Of a stretch of 46,561 nt of DNA, positions 40,890-46,561 are shown piece after piece. The DNA lies in the NCBI GenBank assembly GCA_024681215.1, contig JAILBG010000090.1:1-46561 (forward strand). The letters are read 5' to 3'. Numbering within the stretch: the stretch's first letter is position 1; every line of letters starts with the position of its first letter. Made by a program: the position numbers and the translations under genes. The DNA is from RUG563 sp024681215. Its GTDB lineage: Bacteria > Bacillota > Clostridia > Christensenellales > Aristaeellaceae. Under the pieces are notes generated by a model. The model saw only the letters and a program-made list of their open reading frames with translations. It was not told the DNA's origin and did no database searches.

Positions 40890-42416
40890 TCAGGGCGTTA
40901 CCAGATCGGGATTGGGCAGGAAATCCCCGGGCAGGTAAATGTGCCCCGCCAGGGAATCGGGCTGCTCGCCCTGAACGAAGAAGGCGGCCTTTTTCACCCC
41001 CTGCAGTTCGCACAGGGTATTCACCAGGGCGTAGATCATCTGTTTTTCCGCCGCCGCGTCCATGCCTTCGCACAGGATCGGCCACTGATCGGAAAAGTTC
41101 AGCACCAGCGCCTGGTCCGCGTAGGAAACCCCCAGCAGGTCGGCCGGGCGCAGGCCCTGGGGCAGCACGGGCCGCAGGCCTGATACGCTGTCGAAGGGCT
41201 GGGGCCCCAGCAGCAGCAGCTGCACCAGCGCCCGGGCGCTGTACGCCTCGTAGAAGGGCACGGGCCGGAGCACCCGGGTCAGCCTTCCGTTCCCGTCCGA
41301 AAAATACAGCGCGCATTCGGCCAGCAGGAAGCCGGAAAAATCCCGCCGCCGCATCAGCCCGTCCGCAAACCGGATCTGCTCCCCGGCGCCGGAATAGGTG
41401 CCGGACGGCGTCAGGGACGTAATGCTCTCCTCGCCGATCACGACCTCGATGCCGTCCAGTCCCGGCAGGAAGGTGGTGAACGTATACGTCATGGCCGCCA
41501 TCATCACGGACCGGGTGATCCCCGCGTCGATGAGCGCGGAATTCATTTCCTCCCGGAAGTGCAGCGAAAGCCGCCGCACGCCCCCCGTTTCCTCCAATAC
41601 GGGGCTGTCCGCCAGCATTTCCCGCAGCCGAGGGCAGGCCGGGGCGTTGGGCAGCTTCTCCGCCCCGGCCCCGATGGCCTCCAGAAGCGTCACCGCCATG
41701 CCGGGCAGATCCTGGCTGGAGAAGGACAGCGTGCGCCCTTCGCACAGGATGCCCTTGCCCGCCGGCGCCGGGAAATACACCGCCGCGGCAAAGGACCGCC
41801 GGCCCGCCGTGGCGGGCGCGCCCGCCCGGGCCCACAAGGTGGAAAGATCCTCCCGGGTGTTGGGCTGGAAAGCCCCCGCCGGCAGGGTGGAAGCCACGTT
41901 CAGCCCCGGCTGCACCCCGGCGATGAGCACGTTCACATACTGCAGATCCCCAAACTGGCACAGGGTATTGGCCAGGGCCTGGCCCACCAGGTACAGCTGC
42001 TCGTGAGACAGCCGCAGCGCCGAGGCCCCCAGGCTCACCGTGGCCACCTGGCCGGATACCTCCACCGCGTCCGTGCCCGACAGCGTCAGCGTCACGTCGC
42101 CGCCCACGGCCTGGGCCGCCCCCGCGGAGGGCTGGGACAGGAGCATTTCGCACAGCGTCTGGGCGTTATGGCGGGAGGCGGAAAACTGCGCCTTCACCGG
42201 GTAAGCCAGCAGCTGGGTGCCCTCCAGGGAAGGCAGATACAGCAGCACCGTCTGCTCGTAGCCCTGGTTGATATCGTTTTCCGGCGCCTCGTAGCGTTTT
42301 TCCGCCGGCGGCAGCGTCAGCTGCGGCCCACCAGGGGCTTTCTCCTGGCCCACGCAGCCGGACAAAAGCAGCGCCGCCGCCATCAGGCAGCCCAGGCGTT
42401 TCCAGCGTCGATCCAT
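40890..42416 (-). CDS. GerMN-domain lipoprotein (larger)
   Basis: This 508-residue protein has a lipoprotein signal ending LLLSGC with lipidated C21. Two GerMN-like modules follow: about 54-200 (TVLLYLPSLEGTQLLAYPVK, AVEVSGQVATVSLG) and about 340-490 (ALYFSDGNGRLTRVLRPVPF, LGVSYADQALVLNFSD). GerMN domains occur in GerM-type spore lipoproteins and in LpqB-like surface proteins and are thought to bind cell wall or partner proteins. It is the third gene of an apparent operon after a DUF6062 protein and a smaller GerMN lipoprotein, 14 bases from the latter. A sporulation role is possible but not shown. Confidence 0.78.
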   Translation of the reverse strand: MDRRWKRLGCLMAAALLLSGCVGQEKAPGGPQLTLPPAEKRYEAPENDINQGYEQTVLLYLPSLEGTQLLAYPVKAQFSASRHNAQTLCEMLLSQPSAGAAQAVGGDVTLTLSGTDAVEVSGQVATVSLGASALRLSHEQLYLVGQALANTLCQFGDLQYVNVLIAGVQPGLNVASTLPAGAFQPNTREDLSTLWARAGAPATAGRRSFAAAVYFPAPAGKGILCEGRTLSFSSQDLPGMAVTLLEAIGAGAEKLPNAPACPRLREMLADSPVLEETGGVRRLSLHFREEMNSALIDAGITRSVMMAAMTYTFTTFLPGLDGIEVVIGEESITSLTPSGTYSGAGEQIRFADGLMRRRDFSGFLLAECALYFSDGNGRLTRVLRPVPFYEAYSARALVQLLLLGPQPFDSVSGLRPVLPQGLRPADLLGVSYADQALVLNFSDQWPILCEGMDAAAEKQMIYALVNTLCELQGVKKAAFFVQGEQPDSLAGHIYLPGDFLPNPDLVTP

Positions 42417-42430
42417 TTCTGCTCCATCCC

Positions 42431-43390
42431 TCAGTCCTGATTCATCAGCTTCTCAAGCTCGTCATATCCGATTTTCCACAATCCGTCCTCCCGCCGCATC
42501 CGCAGGGGATAGCCCCCGATCTCCCGGTCGCCCGCCTCGCCCAGCAGCGTCAGATCCACGCTGACCACGGCGCTCTGCCCATCCGGGCTCACGCTGCCCG
42601 GGCTCACGGAAAAGCTGACCAGGGTGCCGCCGTCCGCAAAGGCGTCGCAGGCGGCCTGCTCCCGGGGGCGCGCGGCGTCCCGGGCCGTCAGATCGTACAG
42701 CGCGGCCCACTCCTGCCGCTGCCACGCATCCAGGATCAGCACGGCGGTATTGTGGGGGGTCAGCAGCCGGTCTTCCCGCCGGGTCAGGGGCGGCAGAAGC
42801 GCTTCATCCCCGCTCTGGTCCAGGAACCCCGCGGTCAGGCGCAGGGATTTCCCCTGGTCCACCCCCCGGTAAACCAGCACCTGCACCCGGGCGCACAGCC
42901 CGGCTTCGGTGAGCGTGGCGCTCAGGGCGTCCAGGCACATCTGCCGGCGCAGCACGCCCTCCGTCCTGTCAGCGGCGTCCTGGCCCTCGTCGGCGTACCG
43001 GCCCATCATGGCTTCATTGAAGGTCACGAACAGGGTGTCCCCCTGGCTCAGGGTGGAAAGCACCTCCGTGCCGGGCGGGAACAGGCCGCCCAGAATGGGC
43101 GCCGCGCCGGAAGGCCCGTCCAGCAGGGCCTGCACCAGGGCGTGCTCCGGCGCTTCGTTCCTGCCCACTTCCACCTGCCGCGTCTGGGGCGCCAGATACG
43201 CCGTCGTTCCGTAGCGGAAATACAGCACGGCGGTGAACCCCGACGCGGGCAGCCCACCCGTATCGGCGCTGATCAGCGCCGTTTCCTCCACGGGCTGCGG
43301 CTTTTCTTCCTCCTGCGGCGGCGGCGCGCCGCAGCCGGACAGAAGCGCCGCGCACAGGATCAGGAGCGCCCAGCGGCGCGCGCCTTTCAT
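42431..43390 (-). CDS. GerMN-domain lipoprotein (smaller)
   Basis: This 319-residue protein starts with a lipoprotein signal (MKGARRWALLILCAALLSGC, lipid on C20). A GerMN module spans about 45-190 (AVLYFRYGTTAYLAPQTRQV, LFPPGTEVLSTLSQGDTLFV). The C-terminal 100 residues (LTRREDRLLTPHNTAVLILD onward, ending MRREDGLWKIGYDELEKLMN) look like a small NTF2/SnoaL-type or lumazine-binding-like domain. The start at 43390 overlaps the stop of the DUF6062 gene; a GTG 27 bases upstream is the alternative. The paired GerMN proteins probably act together at the outer membrane face. Confidence 0.75.
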   Translation of the reverse strand: MKGARRWALLILCAALLSGCGAPPPQEEEKPQPVEETALISADTGGLPASGFTAVLYFRYGTTAYLAPQTRQVEVGRNEAPEHALVQALLDGPSGAAPILGGLFPPGTEVLSTLSQGDTLFVTFNEAMMGRYADEGQDAADRTEGVLRRQMCLDALSATLTEAGLCARVQVLVYRGVDQGKSLRLTAGFLDQSGDEALLPPLTRREDRLLTPHNTAVLILDAWQRQEWAALYDLTARDAARPREQAACDAFADGGTLVSFSVSPGSVSPDGQSAVVSVDLTLLGEAGDREIGGYPLRMRREDGLWKIGYDELEKLMNQD

Positions 43391-44142
43391 TGGGGCCAGG
43401 GCTCCTCGCCCAGGCACCAGCCCCGCAGCTTATTCACCGTGCGCTCCAGGCTGCCCCGGCTGTCGCCCCAGGGCTTATCGGCGTTGCGGTAATCGAATTT
43501 CAGGGTAAAGCCCTCCAGATCTTTTTCCAGTTTCTCCAGGCTCTTTTCCACCGCGGCGCACAGGTCCGAAGCAAAGCGCCGGTACATTTCGGGCTTCATT
43601 TCCTCCCCCGCCATCTGCAAAAGCAGCGCCATGTCCTGCAGGCATACGCCCTTGGACTGGGAAAAAGCCCGGCGGAAGGCGTCGTCCGTTTCATAGAGAT
43701 GCAGCAGGGTATAGGCGTAACGGTTGGTGTTTTCTTCCACCGACCGGCACAGGATGCACGTGCCCGTCAGCTCCCGGATCTTCCCCGCCGCCGCCGCGCC
43801 GGGAGCGCCGCCCTCCGCCCGGCGGAACAGGGAGGGCTTCTTCCCTTCCCCGGCCTTCGCTTCCTCCAGGATGGGGGCCAGGCAGCGCATGGTTTCCTTC
43901 AGATGGGAGTGCATCATCAGCGCGTGGCCCAGGCGGTTCTTCTGGGCGTAAAGCATTTCCTGGTGCTTCGGGCAGAAGCCCAGGGCGTTCACCTGGATCC
44001 GGGTGTCCGGCTCCATCACCGACGCGCCCAGATACCTGTCCACGTCCACCCGCTCGTTATGCCGCCGCAGGGCGCACAGGGGACATTCGCCCTCTAGCTT
44101 CACCGCGTCCCACACGGGAATGGTATCCAAATGATATCGCAT
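43387..44142 (-). CDS. DUF6062 protein
   Basis: This 251-residue cytoplasmic protein matches DUF6062: MRYHLDTIPVWDAVKLEGEC, with cysteine pairs CPLC (near 20), FCPKH (near 57) and CILC (near 127) that may bind metal, and MALLLQMAGEEMKPEMYRRF. Members have often been misnamed as transporter proteins. No function is known. AAAGGAGG lies 6 bases upstream of the start. It leads the GerMN lipoprotein operon and is divergent from the SPOR-like gene across 63 bases. Confidence 0.78.
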   Translation of the reverse strand: MRYHLDTIPVWDAVKLEGECPLCALRRHNERVDVDRYLGASVMEPDTRIQVNALGFCPKHQEMLYAQKNRLGHALMMHSHLKETMRCLAPILEEAKAGEGKKPSLFRRAEGGAPGAAAAGKIRELTGTCILCRSVEENTNRYAYTLLHLYETDDAFRRAFSQSKGVCLQDMALLLQMAGEEMKPEMYRRFASDLCAAVEKSLEKLEKDLEGFTLKFDYRNADKPWGDSRGSLERTVNKLRGWCLGEEPWPQ

Positions 44143-44205
44143 AGGTCCTCCTTTGGAATAACGGGGCGTTCCCGGGCATATCCTTGCCTGAAAGGGGGCG
44201 GGAAA

Positions 44206-45024
44206 ATGCGCGCAGGGCGCTTGCAGACGCGGCGTTACCGGGTCCGGCGGACCCGTCGCAGGGTATTCCTGGTGCTGGCGCTGCTGGGCATCGGGGCGTT
44301 TTTCCTGGCCCGCAGCCCCGTTTTTCCCCGGCTGCAGGCATACTTTTTGTCCCTGCTGCCCGGCGCTCCCGCCCTCCCTGACGAGGGGATGGCAGAGACC
44401 CGGGAAGTGACCCTGCCCGGCGGGCAGTGGCACGCCCTGTCCCTCGGCACGTACCGGGACGCCGCCGCGGCCCGGCAGGCGGCGGACAGCTTCCGCGCCC
44501 GGGGCGCGGGGGGATACCGGGACGGGGAAAACCGCCTGCTGGCGGCGGCCTATCCCGCCCGGGCGGACGCCCAGCAGGTGCAGAAGCGGCTGCTGGCCCA
44601 TCACGGCCTGGAAACGGCGCAGACGGAGATCGCCTGGCCGGAGATCCGCTTCCGCCTCACCGGACGGAAGGATCAGCTGGACGCCGTGGAGGACGCGCTG
44701 CGCCTCCTTTCCCAGACGGCGGAGCAGCTGTTTTCCCTTTCCTCCGGGCTGGACAAAAGGACAATGGACGAAACCGCCGCCCGGCAAGCCCTCGCCTCCT
44801 GGCGGGATACCCTCTCCGCCCAGGCGTCGCGCCTGGACGGATGCTTCGGGGGTGCCGCCCCAGAAGCGGCGGAGCAGCTGCGCGGCCAGATCGCATTCCT
44901 CGCGGACGCGCTGAAAACCGCGCTGGAGGAACAGGGCAGCGTGCGGCTGGGCGCGCAGATCAAATACTGCCACCTGGCCGCGCTGTGCCGCCTGCAATCC
45001 TGGGCAAATACGCTGGCGGAATGA
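44206..45024 (+). CDS. Membrane protein with SPOR-like domain
   Basis: This 272-residue protein has a basic cytoplasmic tail (MRAGRLQTRRYRVRRTRRRV), one span (FLVLALLGIGAFFLA) and an external region. Residues 70-140 resemble a SPOR peptidoglycan-binding domain: LSLGTYRDAAAARQAADSFR, ENRLLAAAYPARADAQQVQK. The remaining 130 residues are helical and Ala/Leu rich. SPOR domains bind denuded glycan strands at division or spore septa. GGGGGCGGG precedes the ATG at 44206; an earlier in-frame codon lies within the divergent gene's leader. The stop abuts the convergent gene at 45025. Confidence 0.65.
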   Translation: MRAGRLQTRRYRVRRTRRRVFLVLALLGIGAFFLARSPVFPRLQAYFLSLLPGAPALPDEGMAETREVTLPGGQWHALSLGTYRDAAAARQAADSFRARGAGGYRDGENRLLAAAYPARADAQQVQKRLLAHHGLETAQTEIAWPEIRFRLTGRKDQLDAVEDALRLLSQTAEQLFSLSSGLDKRTMDETAARQALASWRDTLSAQASRLDGCFGGAAPEAAEQLRGQIAFLADALKTALEEQGSVRLGAQIKYCHLAALCRLQSWANTLAE

Positions 45025-46107
45025 TCACCGGCCCACGGCGGGTCTCTCCGGCGGATTGCACCGGGGGCAGCGCACCAGGTTTTTGTATTCCTGGCTGTTG
45101 ATCAGATCGAAGGAGAAGCTGGACAGCGGCCAATAGCGCTCGTCCACCGCGGGGCAGTTGGGCATGGCGTGGTAATACTTGCCGCCCTCCTTGTTGTAAT
45201 ACACGGTAACGGCGCTGCTGCCGTCGGGATTGGGCGTGGCGGTGGGAGCGATGGTGGAGGCGGGCATGGTGGGGGCGGGCCCTTCCTGGCCGGATTCGTT
45301 GATCACCACGCCACCCAGGCTCTGGGGCCCCACATACCACACGTCGTTCACCCGGAACATCAGCACCTGCAGCCGTTTCCAGACCTGGGTGTTGTCGTTT
45401 TCATTGAACAGCACCCGGACCGTGATGGTGCGGGTATTGTCGCCGTCGCTGCCGTCGATGTTCTCCACCGCGAAGCTGGCCGGCCGGCTGCCCTGCACCA
45501 TCTGGTACAGCGTGGTTTCCGGAGAGGACTGGGAGCTTACCCAGGCGGGCTGGCAGTATTTCACCATTTCATCCACCCGGAACAGCGCCCACTGGGCCAG
45601 GAATTCCTCCAGCCGCTGCTGCGCGGCGGGCAGCGTCACCTGGGTATCCGGGTTTTCGGTGGGCTCCGCCGTGGGGGCGGCGGGCACGGACACGCTGAAA
45701 TTGCTGAAAGCGTTCACCGGGGCGTCCCCGCGCTTGCCCGCGTCCACAGGGTCGCCGCCGGGCACCAGGATGGCCACCGCGATCACCAGCGCCAGGGCCG
45801 CGTACACCACGGTGAGGGTGCTGCGGGCGCTTTTCACAAAGGCCTTCAGCATCCACATCAGCACCAGCGAAACCGCCACGGCCCCCAGGAACAGCAGCCG
45901 CAGAAACAAATTGGGGATCAGCAGGCACAGCAGGAAAAGCGCCGGCAGCACCGCCGACAGCACGATGGACAGCGCCTGATACCTTTTCCCCTTTCCGGCG
46001 GGCTGGGGGGCCTCCCCCGGCTGGGCGGGCTTGTCCGCCTGGGCATGCCGCCGGTTTTTCATATTGTACAGCGGCGCGGAATTATACTGACCGCGATTGG
46101 AATTCAT
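45025..46107 (-). CDS. Membrane protein with C-terminal zinc-ribbon-like tail
   Basis: This 360-residue protein has a polar N-terminus (about 40 residues), three membrane spans between 42 and 118, and a large external part. Residues about 155-275 form an alpha/beta region (QRLEEFLAQWALFRVDEMVK, TITVRVLFNENDNTQVWKRL). After a Pro/Thr linker the tail reads YYHAMPNCPAVDERYWPL and YKNLVRCPRCNPPERP, three cysteines and nearby histidines that resemble Ada-type or zinc-ribbon metal sites. The start has AAAGGAG 8 bases upstream. I do not recognise a named family with confidence. It lies between dnaX and the SPOR-like gene. Confidence 0.6.
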   Translation of the reverse strand: MNSNRGQYNSAPLYNMKNRRHAQADKPAQPGEAPQPAGKGKRYQALSIVLSAVLPALFLLCLLIPNLFLRLLFLGAVAVSLVLMWMLKAFVKSARSTLTVVYAALALVIAVAILVPGGDPVDAGKRGDAPVNAFSNFSVSVPAAPTAEPTENPDTQVTLPAAQQRLEEFLAQWALFRVDEMVKYCQPAWVSSQSSPETTLYQMVQGSRPASFAVENIDGSDGDNTRTITVRVLFNENDNTQVWKRLQVLMFRVNDVWYVGPQSLGGVVINESGQEGPAPTMPASTIAPTATPNPDGSSAVTVYYNKEGGKYYHAMPNCPAVDERYWPLSSFSFDLINSQEYKNLVRCPRCNPPERPAVGR

Positions 46108-46180
46108 TCTGTGCTCCTTTCAGCCCGCGCGGAGAACCTCCGCCGGCGAAAACAAATCTCCCATCATAAAACGCCCGTCC

Positions 46181-46199
46181 GCCGGGATTTGATCCCGGC
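46181..46199 (-). terminator. Weak terminator hairpin downstream of the dnaX-like gene
   Basis: GCCGGGAT/ATCCCGGC forms an 8-bp stem with a 3-nt loop seven bases beyond the stop codon. On the minus strand GTTTTATG follows only after 8 bases, so termination is uncertain. Confidence 0.45.
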
Positions 46200-46205
46200 G
46201 CCGGC

Positions 46206-46561
46206 TCATTCGTCGATCTGCACCTTGTCCCGTCCGAAGGTGTCGATCAGGCCGGACAGCGTTTTTTCTTCCCGCAAGCCGTCATCCGTGGCCGGGGCCG
46301 CCTCCTGGGGCAGGGCCTCGAACCGGGCGTCCCCGCCGCCGCACTGCTGCAGCGCCTTTTCGATTTTTTCCCGGCGCTCCGCGCTGACCAGCATGTTCAT
46401 GAAAATCGCTTCCCCGGGGGCGAACAGCGCCCGGTACGCTCCCTCCTTGAAGCCGCCGTACTTGCCCCGGCTCAGGGGCGCGTACACGGCGGGGTCTGTT
46501 TTCTTGAGCATCTTGAGCGCGTCGTTCCATACGTCCTTGGGCATTTTGCCGCCCTCAGGGG
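46206..46561 (-). CDS. dnaX: 3' end of a DNA polymerase III tau/gamma-like gene (partial)
   Basis: The frame is open to the right edge, so only the last 118 residues are visible. They read WNDALKMLKKTDPAVYAPLS, AYRALFAPGEAIFMNMLVSA and end LSGLIDTFGRDKVQIDE. This layout (W-x-L-x-L-K near the start, a small alpha/beta domain, then a linker and a short acidic end) resembles the C-terminal domain of Firmicute DnaX, which contacts the polymerase alpha subunit. The AAA+ part lies outside the window, so the identification is tentative. An internal ATG at 46544 is not expected to be the true start. Confidence 0.5.
   Translation of the reverse strand, partial: PEGGKMPKDVWNDALKMLKKTDPAVYAPLSRGKYGGFKEGAYRALFAPGEAIFMNMLVSAERREKIEKALQQCGGGDARFEALPQEAAPATDDGLREEKTLSGLIDTFGRDKVQIDE

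Overview
The window comes from a high-GC, low-repeat bacterial chromosome that reads as a member of the Clostridia, probably an uncultured gut or rumen lineage. Evidence: the SpoVB-like flippase / mazG / hup / rqcP order typical of Firmicutes, GerMN-domain lipoproteins, a MutS2 homologue, strong Shine-Dalgarno sites (GGAGG), sigma-A promoters of the TTGACA/TATAAT type, and TPP and FMN riboswitches of Gram-positive form. Taxonomy is inference from gene content. Because third codon positions are GC-rich, very long antisense reading frames occur everywhere and were discarded.

Layout. 1-385: 3' end of a leucine-rich-repeat protein. 459-4175: flippase, mazG, hup and rqcP on +. 4181-4466: structured repeat copy 1. 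4482-5466: thiT on - behind a TPP riboswitch. 5480-8627: YfbR-like nucleotidase, dut, an APH(3')-like kinase, deoD and a DUF523 protein on +. 8629-11056: a CD3324/ParB-like protein and a secreted GH10 xylanase on -. 11280-28071: a nine-gene + strand cluster (17 kb) of two substrate-binding proteins, four permeases, an NHL-repeat protein, a YIP1-family membrane protein and a 1598-residue DUF5696 protein. 28094-28463: structured repeat copy 2. 28501-32628: GH27, DUF3795 and GH94 genes on -. 32854-34761: MutS2-like gene lacking Smr, behind a strong promoter and a long structured leader. 35160-39374: transketolase, phosphohexomutase and DUF2461 operon. 39507-40880: riboflavin kinase and ribU behind an FMN riboswitch. 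40890-44142: DUF6062 protein and two GerMN lipoproteins. 44206-46107: a SPOR-like membrane protein facing a zinc-ribbon-like membrane protein. 46206-end: probable 3' end of dnaX.

How it fits together. The centre of the window looks like a plant-polysaccharide locus: a secreted xylanase diverges from the large transporter cluster, and an alpha-galactosidase and a cellobiose-phosphorylase-like enzyme follow it. The transporter cluster has no ATPase, so a shared ATPase encoded elsewhere is likely. Its proteins carry unusually large extracytoplasmic parts.

The most novel signal is a pair of long, multi-hairpin intergenic elements (4181-4466 and 28094-28463). They keep the same order of stems and the same linker sequences while the stem sequences change with pairing preserved. 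Each is bracketed by a direct duplication of a terminator-like hairpin. This suggests an undescribed structured RNA or a terminator-targeting mobile element.
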